From NCBI GenBank assembly GCA_003153335.1, contig PLYG01000357.1, positions 208 to 11,197 of the forward strand: 10,990 bases of DNA, given 5' to 3'. The translations under genes were made by a program, and so were the position numbers. The DNA is from Betaproteobacteria bacterium (GTDB taxonomy: Bacteria; Pseudomonadota; Gammaproteobacteria; Burkholderiales; Casimicrobiaceae). Positions within the stretch are counted from its first letter, which is position 1, and every line of letters begins with the position of its first letter. Of the stretch, positions 1 through 6,658 are shown piece after piece. A model generated the notes under the pieces. That model had not been told where the DNA came from. It did not search any database and was given only the letters and a program-made list of their open reading frames with translations.

Positions 1-2454
1 GGGACGGCGAACGGGATCAACCTCAGCTCCTCCGGCGCCAACACGCTCACGGCGACGGTCGACAACGTCAACATCACCGCCGCGACGGCCAACAACGGCA
101 TCAAGGTCGCTGCTGCGGGCACTCTGACGTCTACGGTGACTATCCAGAACTCTGTAGTGAACGCGGCCACGCAGAACGGTATCGACGCGCAGCAAACGAC
201 CGCCGGCAATCTGGTGCTCAACATCAACAACAACAACATCACGGCCACGGGCACGGGCATCAACGTCGTGGGCACGGGCAGCACGAGCACCACCATCACC
301 AGCTTCGCCAACAACACCATCAGCGGCAACACCGGTGGCAGTGGCATCACCGTTACCACCGCGACCTTCGACGTCACGCCGGGCAGTACCTTCCAGACTG
401 TCTCCGGCGGCACGACGGTCATCGGCGCGGCTGGCAATGGGGTCGGCGCCTCGGGCATGGTTCTCACGAACGTCGCCGGTGATCTGAGCTTCACCGATCT
501 CGACATCGTCACCGCGAATGGCACGGGGCTCTTCGCCACCGGCACGACCCCCTACACCGGTTCGGCCGGCTTCCAGATCGCGGTGGCCTCCGGCGTGGCC
601 ACGATCGACGCCACCAATGGTCCGGCGGCCGATCTGACCACCGTGACGGCGAATCTGCCATTCAGCACGATCAAGAGCACCAACAGCGGCAGCACCGGTG
701 TCTCGCTGGTCACGGTGCCTGGCACCTTCACGGCGGGCTCGGGTAGCTCGATCAGCAACGCCACCAGCACTGATTTCAATATCAGCGGCAGCAATGCCAC
801 GGTTACCTACGACGGTACGATCAGCGACGCCAGCGGCCGCGCCGTTTCCATCGCCAGCACCACCGGCGGGACCAAGTCGTTCACCGGGGCAATCACCAAT
901 AACGGCGGCACCGGTATCTCGCTGACGAGCAACACCGGCGCGACGATCAACTTCTCCGGCACGATGATTCTCTCCACCGGATCCGGCGACGCCTTCACGG
1001 CAACGGGTGGCGGTACGGTCAGTGCCAGCGATACGAGCAGCACGATCACTACGACGACCGGCATCGCTGTCAACGTGGCGAACACCACCATCGGTGCGGC
1101 CAACCTGAAGTTCAAGAGCATCACCGCCGGTACGGCTGCCAGCGGCCCGTCCAACGGCATCATCCTCAACAACACGGGCGCGACGGGCGGCCTCATCGTC
1201 ATCGGCACCGGTTCCGCGGGCAGCGGCGGGACGATTCAGAAGACCACCGCCAGCGGCATCTCGCTGACGTCGGTCGGCGGCAGCGCCAGCTTCACCGATA
1301 TGAACATCAGCAACACCGCCAGCGACGGCATCACCGCCACAACGGTGAATAACTTCTCATGCTCGCTCTGCAACATCACCAATCCCGGCTCATCGGCCAA
1401 TAAGCAAGGACTCAGGCTGCAGGAGCTCACGGGCGCGGCCAGTCTCACCAACGTGAACGTCACCGGGTCGACGCAGAACGGTGCCTTCATCCAGAACACC
1501 AGCGCGACACTGACCTCTCTGACGATCAGCGGCGGCAGCTTCAGCTCTACGAACAATGCCTTCGCCAGCGCCGGCAGCGGCTTGGAAGTCCTGGCAGTGA
1601 CCACCGGCGTGATCACCACGGCCACCGTTTCGGGGGTGACCTTCAACGCGAACTTCTCGTCCGCGATCCAGTCGTTTGCTCAGGATACGGCCAGTATTGG
1701 TGACGCCACTCTCTCAGCGAACGGCATCACGGTCTCCGGCTGCACGTTCACGAACAATGGCGCGGCGGCAGCCGATTTCGACGCCGGAACCGGCACCGGG
1801 ACCATGAAGTTCCGTTTCCTGAACAACCTCACCATCACCGGCAACAAGGGGCCGGTCATCAACGTCTTCTCATCTGCGACGGCGACGGGCGGTCTGATTC
1901 AGGGCCGTATCGACGGCAACCACATCGGTACGGCCGGCGTGACGGATTCCGGCTCCACCGGCGGCGAGGGCATCCGTGTCTTCCTGCAGGGCACGCAAGG
2001 GAACATCACCATCGCCAACAACGTCATCCGTGAGACGGCATGCTCGCGTGGCATCGGTGTGATGACGCTCGGCCCCGTTCCTGCCAATGGCGGTGTTCGG
2101 ACATCCGATATCGTGATCACAGGAAATGACGTCGACAATGTCTCTTCCGACTGCCCGTTCCCGCTTGGTGACATTTATCTGACCTCCGATAATCAGGCCG
2201 GCGGCGCTGGGACGACCCTCCGCGCCGACGTTCACTCGAACAAAATCAAGGCCGCTGGGGCAACGCCTGCGAACACCGACATCCCGTTCGATAACCTCGA
2301 GTGGTTGTACTTCGACCATACCGCCGGCACCGCCCAGCTCGTGGGTTCAGGTGCGAGCGCGAATGCGGTGATCGCGGGTTCACAGACCAGCGGTTCGGCG
2401 AAGGCGGCCGGAGCCGTTTCCCTGATCGCCGGTCCCATCACCACGGTTCCCTGA
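1..2454 (+). CDS. Large right-handed beta-helix / beta-strand-repeat surface protein, C-terminal part (5' end outside window)
   Basis: The frame is open from the first base to the TGA at 2452-2454, giving 817 codons of a longer gene; the GTG at 136 is internal and not a start. The protein is extremely rich in Gly, Thr, Ser, Asn, Ala and Val, with short alternating strands and Asn/Gly turns, as in right-handed parallel beta-helix adhesins. A longer module recurs: codons about 140-180 and 399-445 both run VIGxG, then LTxVxGxxSFTD(L/M)(D/N)I, then a DG/NG turn. Cysteines are few (for example a CSLC pair at 1360-1371). The last 200 residues are less repetitive and end in LIAGPITTVP. I see no LPXTG, PEP-CTERM or autotransporter barrel ending in Phe, so the attachment or secretion route is unclear. 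The family is usually secreted or surface-exposed and used for adhesion; here that is inference from composition. Confidence 0.75.
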   Translation, partial: GTANGINLSSSGANTLTATVDNVNITAATANNGIKVAAAGTLTSTVTIQNSVVNAATQNGIDAQQTTAGNLVLNINNNNITATGTGINVVGTGSTSTTITSFANNTISGNTGGSGITVTTATFDVTPGSTFQTVSGGTTVIGAAGNGVGASGMVLTNVAGDLSFTDLDIVTANGTGLFATGTTPYTGSAGFQIAVASGVATIDATNGPAADLTTVTANLPFSTIKSTNSGSTGVSLVTVPGTFTAGSGSSISNATSTDFNISGSNATVTYDGTISDASGRAVSIASTTGGTKSFTGAITNNGGTGISLTSNTGATINFSGTMILSTGSGDAFTATGGGTVSASDTSSTITTTTGIAVNVANTTIGAANLKFKSITAGTAASGPSNGIILNNTGATGGLIVIGTGSAGSGGTIQKTTASGISLTSVGGSASFTDMNISNTASDGITATTVNNFSCSLCNITNPGSSANKQGLRLQELTGAASLTNVNVTGSTQNGAFIQNTSATLTSLTISGGSFSSTNNAFASAGSGLEVLAVTTGVITTATVSGVTFNANFSSAIQSFAQDTASIGDATLSANGITVSGCTFTNNGAAAADFDAGTGTGTMKFRFLNNLTITGNKGPVINVFSSATATGGLIQGRIDGNHIGTAGVTDSGSTGGEGIRVFLQGTQGNITIANNVIRETACSRGIGVMTLGPVPANGGVRTSDIVITGNDVDNVSSDCPFPLGDIYLTSDNQAGGAGTTLRADVHSNKIKAAGATPANTDIPFDNLEWLYFDHTAGTAQLVGSGASANAVIAGSQTSGSAKAAGAVSLIAGPITTVP

Positions 2455-2469
2455 TTCGACTTCATTCCT

Positions 2470-2498
2470 GCCCGGGGGCGCTGCCAGCGCTCCCGGGC
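2470..2498 (+). terminator. Strong GC-rich hairpin after the beta-helix gene, probable terminator
   Basis: An inverted repeat of 12 bp (GCCCGGGGGCGC paired with GCGCTCCCGGGC, one G-U pair) around a 5-nt loop begins 15 nt after the stop codon. There is no T-run behind it (the sequence continues GATGACGG), so it is not a classical intrinsic terminator. It may stop transcription weakly, need Rho, or protect the 3' end of the mRNA. Confidence 0.55.
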
Positions 2499-2821
2499 GA
2501 TGACGGAGAGGGTATCTTCGAGCAGTTAAGGAATTGTCTTTTCGGGAGCTGACATCCGTCCATCTCTCGTGAGACAATGTGCCCGTCCAGGTCTGTTTGA
2601 AACCGACAAACCAGCATTGGTGCAACGAGGGGCGAGACTCGATGATGCGATCCCTTTCGCGCGGCGCGTGGAGCTCGCGATGCCGGGGCCGACACTGCTT
2701 CCGCGGTGTGCTCGGCAGGGGACATCCTTTCTCTTCCAGCTACGTCCTGCGAATAACATCTCCATGTTCCACAACAGCATTCATGGGTCCCAACGATCAG
2801 TAACTTATAGGGAGGTCAACG
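2499..2821 (+). other. Non-coding leader upstream of the first tail-collar gene
   Basis: About 320 nt without a credible gene: small open frames here lack ribosome sites and family resemblance. It contains a hairpin at 2688-2716 (outer stem GCCGA/TCGGC, inner stem CACTGC/GCGGTG, loop TTCC, 3-nt bulge). Just before the next gene is a near-perfect Shine-Dalgarno sequence AGGGAGGT at 2809-2816, 5 nt from the ATG. I could not pick out a convincing -35/-10 pair. A promoter for the collar genes is expected somewhere in this stretch because a strong hairpin precedes it. Confidence 0.4.
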
Positions 2822-3325
2822 ATGGCAGAACCGTTTTTGAGTGAGATCCGTATCATGAGCTTCGACTTTCCACCCAAGGGATGGGCCCTTTGTGACGGAC
2901 AGCTCCTCCCCATCAATCAGAATCAGGCACTCTTCTCCCTCTTGGGCACGACGTACGGAGGCGACGGCAGAGTGAACTTTGGCCTGCCGGACCTGAAGGG
3001 AAGAACGCCCATTCACATGGGCAGCGGACACACGCTGGGCGAGCGGGGCGGGGAACAAGACCATACACTCTCCACCGCGGAAATTCCGACTCACGTCCAC
3101 TCGGCCATGGCCGCCAGTGCCGCGGGCACGGCGCCGCTCCCCACGGACAACTTCCTGGCCCAGGAGTCGAGAAAGCCCTATGCACCGGCCGATGCAAATC
3201 TCGTGGCCCTAAATCCAGACTCGATTGCAACCGTCGGTGGATCTCAAGCCCACCTGAACATGCAGCCGTTTCTGGCGCTCAACTTCTCGATCGCCCTCCA
3301 GGGCATTTTTCCGTCGCAGACCTAG
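2822..3325 (+). CDS. Phage tail-collar domain protein (MdpB-like), copy 1
   Basis: A 167-aa protein of the tail-collar family (the fold of T4 short tail fibre gp12; bacterial relatives are often called microcystin-dependent protein MdpB). Hallmarks in order: SEIRIMSFDFPPKGWALCDG (7-26), the QLLPI strand, LFSLLGTTYGGDG (37-49), LPDLKGRTPIHMGSG (55-69), EIPTHVH (87-93) and a C-terminal GGSQAHLNMQPFLALNF. His91-x-His93 matches the metal-binding HxH type known from T4 tail fibres. There is no signal peptide or membrane segment. The start is fixed by the strong AGGGAGGT site 5 nt upstream. First of three tandem paralogues with no structural phage genes nearby. The family assignment is secure; the cellular role (surface appendage, injection-system tip, or other) is not known. 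Confidence 0.9.
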   Translation: MAEPFLSEIRIMSFDFPPKGWALCDGQLLPINQNQALFSLLGTTYGGDGRVNFGLPDLKGRTPIHMGSGHTLGERGGEQDHTLSTAEIPTHVHSAMAASAAGTAPLPTDNFLAQESRKPYAPADANLVALNPDSIATVGGSQAHLNMQPFLALNFSIALQGIFPSQT

Positions 3326-3339
3326 GGGGGTGGACGACG

Positions 3340-3843
3340 ATGGCTCAACCGTATGTTGGAGAAATCCGGATGTTCGCCGGCAACTTCGCTCCGGCGGGTT
3401 GGATGTTCTGCGAAGGGCAGTTGCTTCCCATCAGCGAATACGAGACGCTATTTAATCTAATTGGCACGACCTACGGTGGCGACGGACAGAGCACCTTCGC
3501 CCTGCCCGATCTGCGCGGCCGCATTCCTCTCCACTTCGGCAGCGGATTCACGCTAGCTGAGATGGGTGGCGTTGAGGAAGTAACGCTGACCGTGTCAGAG
3601 ATTCCCGCGCACACTCACGCCTTCCTAGCTACGTCATCCCTTTCGAGTGCTACCGGACCTAGCGCGAACGTGCTTGCGGAGTCAACTCTCCTGACGATGT
3701 TCCAGAGCGGTTCGCCCACGATCGCGATGGCGCCGGGCACAACGAGTTCGATCGGCGGTAGCCAGCCGCACAACAATTTCCAGCCGTACCTCTGCGTCGA
3801 TTTCATCATCTCGCTGTTCGGGATCTTCCCGTCGCAGACTTGA
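3340..3843 (+). CDS. Phage tail-collar domain protein (MdpB-like), copy 2
   Basis: Also 167 aa, starting 14 nt after copy 1 behind a GGGGGGTGG ribosome site, so almost certainly co-transcribed. It keeps GEIRMF (7-12), FAPAGWMFCEGQLLPI (16-31), LFNLIGTTYGGDG (37-49), LPDLRGRIPLHFGSG (55-69), EIPAHTHA with His91 and His93, and the C-terminal GGSQPHNNFQPYL. It differs from copy 1 most strongly at residues about 95-140, a Ser/Thr/Ala-rich stretch with no alignable core. Its 3' end (CCGTCGCAGAC before the stop) is identical to that of copy 1, pointing to duplication. The more divergent FIISLFGIFPSQT tail sets it apart from copies 1 and 3, suggesting distinct subunits, not redundant copies. No export signal is visible. 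Confidence 0.9.
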   Translation: MAQPYVGEIRMFAGNFAPAGWMFCEGQLLPISEYETLFNLIGTTYGGDGQSTFALPDLRGRIPLHFGSGFTLAEMGGVEEVTLTVSEIPAHTHAFLATSSLSSATGPSANVLAESTLLTMFQSGSPTIAMAPGTTSSIGGSQPHNNFQPYLCVDFIISLFGIFPSQT

Positions 3844-3856
3844 GGAGCAGAAAGAA

Positions 3857-4384
3857 ATGGATCCATTCGTAGCCGAAATCCGCATTTTCCCGTTCGACTT
3901 CGCTCCCAAGGGTTGGGCATTCTGTGATGGCCAGATTCTTCCACTTTCGCAGAACACTGCGCTCTTCTCACTGCTCGGCACAACATACGGAGGAGACGGT
4001 AAATCAAATTTCGCGCTCCCCAACATGCAGGGAAATGCGCCTATGCACCCAGGGCAGGGTCCCGGGTTATCGCTGCACGACCTCGGTGAGATGTCGGGTT
4101 CCGAGACTGTAACGCTGCTTGAGTTGGAGATTCCTTCCCACAGCCACACGATGATGTCATTGCCCGCACCCGGCAACCGCACCGCTCCCGGGAACAACTC
4201 GATGGCCCGCGTATCAGGAACGACTGGACCGTATCTCCCTGCTTCGCCTCTACCGGCACTGGTCGCGATGTCGAACAACGCTATTACGCCTGCCGGTGGC
4301 GATCAACCCCACAACAACATGCAGCCCTACCTCACGCTCAACTTCTGCATCGCGCTGCAAGGCGTCTACCCGCCGCGTACTTGA
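3857..4384 (+). CDS. Phage tail-collar domain protein (MdpB-like), copy 3
   Basis: A 175-aa paralogue starting 13 nt after copy 2; the GAGGAG ribosome site overlaps the copy 2 stop. Motifs: AEIRIFPFDFAPKGWAFCDG (6-25), ALFSLLGTTYGGDG (35-48), then LPNMQGNAPMHPGQGPG, where the usual GR(T/I)P step is changed to GNAP and followed by a longer loop. EIPSHSH carries His95 and His97, and GGDQPHNNMQPYLTLNF lies near the C-terminus. The extra length comes from the 65-85 loop and a Pro/Asn-rich segment around 103-140. The three-protein set probably forms one complex or related trimers, as collar and fibre proteins of this fold are usually trimeric; that is inference from the family. Confidence 0.9.
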   Translation: MDPFVAEIRIFPFDFAPKGWAFCDGQILPLSQNTALFSLLGTTYGGDGKSNFALPNMQGNAPMHPGQGPGLSLHDLGEMSGSETVTLLELEIPSHSHTMMSLPAPGNRTAPGNNSMARVSGTTGPYLPASPLPALVAMSNNAITPAGGDQPHNNMQPYLTLNFCIALQGVYPPRT

Positions 4385-4424
4385 CGGATTGTTGTCCTGG
4401 GGGCATTGGAGAAGACTTACTCAA

Positions 4425-4865
4425 ATGTCGGAAAGTTGCGTACCGATTTCCGATGTGCCAGCGGCACCAGGGCGTGCGCCCAGCGACGGCGCTGCAGCAC
4501 TACAGTCTGAAATTCTCGCCAGTCCGGGTGAGCCGATGTTGAGCAACGCGATTGCTCTGGCTCTGGCAGCGCCTACGCAAGCGCGAGCGGATCTTTTCGA
4601 ATGCCTGACGCAGCAAATCGTCGCAATGGTGTCGGCAAGTTCTTGCGGGCGCGCATGGACGTGCACGGTCCATCGTGGCACGGACGGGTCGCGGGTTTTT
4701 CGCGGCGGCATCGGGCATTCCATCGTAATCGATTCCGACGGGCGTTTGTGGCGCGCCCGTTCGTACGAAGATTTCGCTACCACGTACAACATCACGCCGC
4801 ATTCCTGCGAAATTGCCTCGTTGACTCCACTCTATGACCAGATGCGCGAATACCTGTCGCGCTAA
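4425..4865 (+). CDS. Uncharacterised 146-aa protein downstream of the collar genes
   Basis: I do not recognise this protein. The ATG at 4425 is chosen because GGAGAAG lies 10 nt upstream; the frame is open further up, but that part overlaps copy 3 and reads as shadow. Residues 1-50 are Ala/Pro/Ser-rich and probably flexible; 51-75 could be a helix (LFECLTQQIVAMV). The 78-146 region looks like a compact alpha/beta domain: WTCTVHRGTDGSRVFRGGIG, then HSIVIDSDGRLWRARSYEDF, then TPLYDQMREYL. Cysteines at 5, 60, 74, 80 and 128. There is no signal peptide or clear membrane span. The position 40 nt after copy 3 on the same strand suggests the same transcript and a role tied to the collar proteins, for example as chaperone or partner; nothing in the sequence proves this. 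Confidence 0.75.
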   Translation: MSESCVPISDVPAAPGRAPSDGAAALQSEILASPGEPMLSNAIALALAAPTQARADLFECLTQQIVAMVSASSCGRAWTCTVHRGTDGSRVFRGGIGHSIVIDSDGRLWRARSYEDFATTYNITPHSCEIASLTPLYDQMREYLSR

Positions 4866-4950
4866 GAGGTGTCGATGCTGAGGGGCTCGACATTTCTCAT
4901 TTAATACACGGTGGCCGCTCGGGCTCAAATGCCATTGGAAGAGGCCAGTA

Positions 4951-4979
4951 TTGACTAGGATATTCTCCGAGGGTACGAT
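4951..4979 (+). promoter_or_regulatory. Predicted sigma70-type promoter, placed for leaderless transcription
   Basis: TTGACT (4951-4956, 5 of 6 consensus) and TACGAT (4974-4979, 4 of 6) are separated by exactly 17 nt. Transcription would begin near 4986, the A of the ATG of the small reading frame there. The promoter could also feed the Tat-signal and GNAT genes further down. Prediction by eye only. Confidence 0.45.
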
Positions 4980-4985
4980 CAAGCC

Positions 4986-5132
4986 ATGACTAAGCTGGAA
5001 TTTGAGACCGAACTGACTGGCGGACAGACTCTGAGTCTACCTTCGGAGATTGCCGCAGCTTTGCCGTCAAAAGGAAAAGTGACGATTGTGGCTCTTGTCG
5101 GGCTAAAGGGGCCAGACTCGAATTGTTTTTGA
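4986..5132 (+). pseudogene. Short 48-codon frame resembling the N-terminus of a small antitoxin, probably truncated
   Basis: The frame begins MTKLEFETELTGGQTLSLPS and continues with EIAAALPSKGKVTIVALVG before ending in PDSNCF. The pattern (first strand EFET, a turn, then (I/L)P.E(I/V)AA.LP.GK.V.VI.LV) resembles the N-terminal half of small antitoxin-like proteins of about 70-85 residues whose C-terminal half usually carries a Trp-containing, toxin-binding tail. That second half is absent here and is not found in the other forward frames directly after the stop, so it looks like a truncated remnant. There is no Shine-Dalgarno sequence; the predicted promoter puts the transcript start at the ATG. 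No toxin gene lies next to it. It could instead be a genuine micro-protein. The family resemblance is from memory and is tentative. The flanks 4866-4985 and 5133-5229 hold no other gene that I can support. Confidence 0.4.
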
Positions 5133-5229
5133 TGGTTCTATAGTCGTCACGGCCTTTGTTCTACCTCGCAGCAGTACCTTGTAACTTGGTTTTGTAAAGG
5201 AACTGAATACTTGATTTCGAAAGTAAATT

Positions 5230-6078
5230 ATGGATCGTCGTAAGTTTTTGAGCGGAGTTGGCACTGTCGGAACTATCGGCGTCGTGGCGACAGGCTTTGC
5301 GGTCCGGGAGTCAAGCGCGACCAAGGCCCGCGCCGGTGGCCTCGCCCAGGCTGCGGGCGCAGGTGACCAGACTCGCTCGGCTTCAAACACCGCCCAAACC
5401 GGCAAGGCCCTGGCTGCAGATGGCGTGACGCTGGGCTACTTGCCCGGCAGTGCAGGGATGTTTGCCACGCCGGTGGTGGAGCGGCGGATGCGGGCGAACG
5501 CGACGGGCTTGCGCTGGGCCAGATGGGATGTATCGTTGACAACCCAGACTAATCAATCGGCGATCCACTCATTGTTCAAGGTCAGCAGCCTGGTCGACCT
5601 GTCGATCGGCGTCTTGCGGCGTGCAGATGATGCTGCGGCGAGCGCGGTGAGGGGCCTCGACATCATCGCCCATTTTGCCATCGACGACGCGCCGTATTTC
5701 GCGCCCTTCAGCGCGTGGCGCTATGAAGCCACCGGATTGTCGGCACCGCCAAAATCCACGCAGCCGATCACCTTCAGTGCGCGTGTTCCCGGCTTTGTGG
5801 CGCTGGAAGTCAACTACGCGCTGAATCCCTCCGCCATCGCCACCGGCATCAGCAGCGCCGGCACGTTGTATCTGCCCATTGGCGCCAATGCACCGTCCGG
5901 CGCCGGCCTGGCGAACGGATTGTACGTATTCGCGTCGCCATCCGCCTACACGGGCGTGCAGCCGGATTTGAGCGCTTACGTGTTCAGCGGCAACGTGCAT
6001 GCGCCGGTTGCGGATCCGTCCGGGCGTGCGCTGGATTTCGACTATCTGACCTTGGCGATTCGGCCCGTCGCAGTCTGA
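5230..6078 (+). CDS. Tat-signal exported protein of unknown function
   Basis: A 282-aa protein starting MDRRKFLSGVG, a clear twin-arginine motif (Arg3-Arg4-Lys5-Phe6-Leu7) followed by a hydrophobic stretch GTVGTIGVVATGFAV (11-25) and a possible signal-peptidase site after ARA at 33-35. It should therefore be exported folded to the periplasm or beyond. The mature part is rich in Ala, Ser, Thr and Pro with alternating hydrophobics suggesting beta structure (VTLGYLPGSAGMF, ITFSARVPGFVALEVNY, GLYVFASPSAY). I recognise no catalytic motif or cofactor-binding cysteines; there is no Cys in the protein. The ribosome site is weak (GAAAG about 8 nt upstream). It is followed after 5 nt by the GNAT gene, implying one transcript. 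The Tat route usually implies cytoplasmic folding or cofactor loading, but no cofactor motif is visible here. Confidence 0.85.
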   Translation: MDRRKFLSGVGTVGTIGVVATGFAVRESSATKARAGGLAQAAGAGDQTRSASNTAQTGKALAADGVTLGYLPGSAGMFATPVVERRMRANATGLRWARWDVSLTTQTNQSAIHSLFKVSSLVDLSIGVLRRADDAAASAVRGLDIIAHFAIDDAPYFAPFSAWRYEATGLSAPPKSTQPITFSARVPGFVALEVNYALNPSAIATGISSAGTLYLPIGANAPSGAGLANGLYVFASPSAYTGVQPDLSAYVFSGNVHAPVADPSGRALDFDYLTLAIRPVAV

Positions 6079-6083
6079 CGGAC

Positions 6084-6647
6084 GTGGCAGAATCGGCGCA
6101 GAGTTTCCTGGTGTTCACAGGCGCTGCGCTGCAAGACTTCGGCATCCGCCTGCGGTTGGCATTGCCTGAAGACGCCCCGTTGCTGGCTGAGATCTACGCC
6201 TCCACCCGCGCCGAGGAATTGCAGCAAGTGCCCTGGAGTGCGGAGCAGAAGAATACCTTCACCGACTGGCAATCCGCACAACAGGAGCAGCACTACGCTC
6301 TGCACTATCCGCACGCCGAGCGCCTGATGATCGAGCGTGAACAGGTCCCCAGTGGGCCCGTTGGGATTCATGCGGCGATAGGGCGCATCTACCTCGAGAC
6401 GACAGGGATGGAAGTGCGGCTGATGGACATCACCTTGCTCCCCGCGCACAGGAATCAGGGAGTGGGGACCCGCCTGATGAATGAGTTGCTGCGTTACGCC
6501 GATGCGTTGCAGCGCCAGGTCTCCCTGCACGTCGAGCCGTTCAACCCCGCCAAACGAATGTATGAACGGATGGAATTCGTGGTCAGCGAAACCCGCGGCC
6601 TGTACGAATTCATGGTGCGCGCAGTGCCAGGAACCGTCCCGCGCTGA
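6084..6647 (+). CDS. GNAT-family N-acetyltransferase
   Basis: 187 aa with the GNAT fold. Residues 21-45 form the first strand and helix (IRLRLALPEDAPLLAEIYAS), 112-119 the beta-4 strand (RLMDITLL), and RNQGVG at 123-128 is the acetyl-CoA pyrophosphate-binding loop (consensus R/Q-x-x-G-x-G/A). HVEPFNPAKRMYERMEF (149-165) is the motif B strand and helix with the usual Tyr. The enzyme should transfer acetyl from acetyl-CoA to an amine; the substrate cannot be read from the sequence. A start codon GTG only 5 nt after the Tat gene, without a good ribosome site of its own, suggests translational coupling. A stretch at 88-101 (VPSGPVGIHAAIGR) appears to carry a small insertion relative to the usual PVGR(L/I)Y strand. 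The N-terminal 20 residues are an extension. Confidence 0.88.
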   Translation: MAESAQSFLVFTGAALQDFGIRLRLALPEDAPLLAEIYASTRAEELQQVPWSAEQKNTFTDWQSAQQEQHYALHYPHAERLMIEREQVPSGPVGIHAAIGRIYLETTGMEVRLMDITLLPAHRNQGVGTRLMNELLRYADALQRQVSLHVEPFNPAKRMYERMEFVVSETRGLYEFMVRAVPGTVPR

Positions 6648-6658
6648 TCGCAAATGCG

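Noticed and set aside
2600..2640. Possible cyclic-di-GMP (GEMM) riboswitch before the collar genes
   Set aside because: GACAAACC and GCAACGAGG loosely resemble GEMM blocks, but the first hairpin is far too short and the second stem-loop and receptor cannot be drawn. An Rfam covariance scan would decide.
2822..4384. Prophage or contractile injection system
   Set aside because: Only collar-domain proteins are present; no sheath, tube, baseplate, tape-measure, portal, terminase, lysis or integrase gene is seen in the window.
4296..4424. Upstream extension of the 146-aa protein into collar copy 3
   Set aside because: Ser/Thr/Arg-rich shadow of copy 3; the ATG at 4425 has a ribosome site and starts plausible protein sequence.
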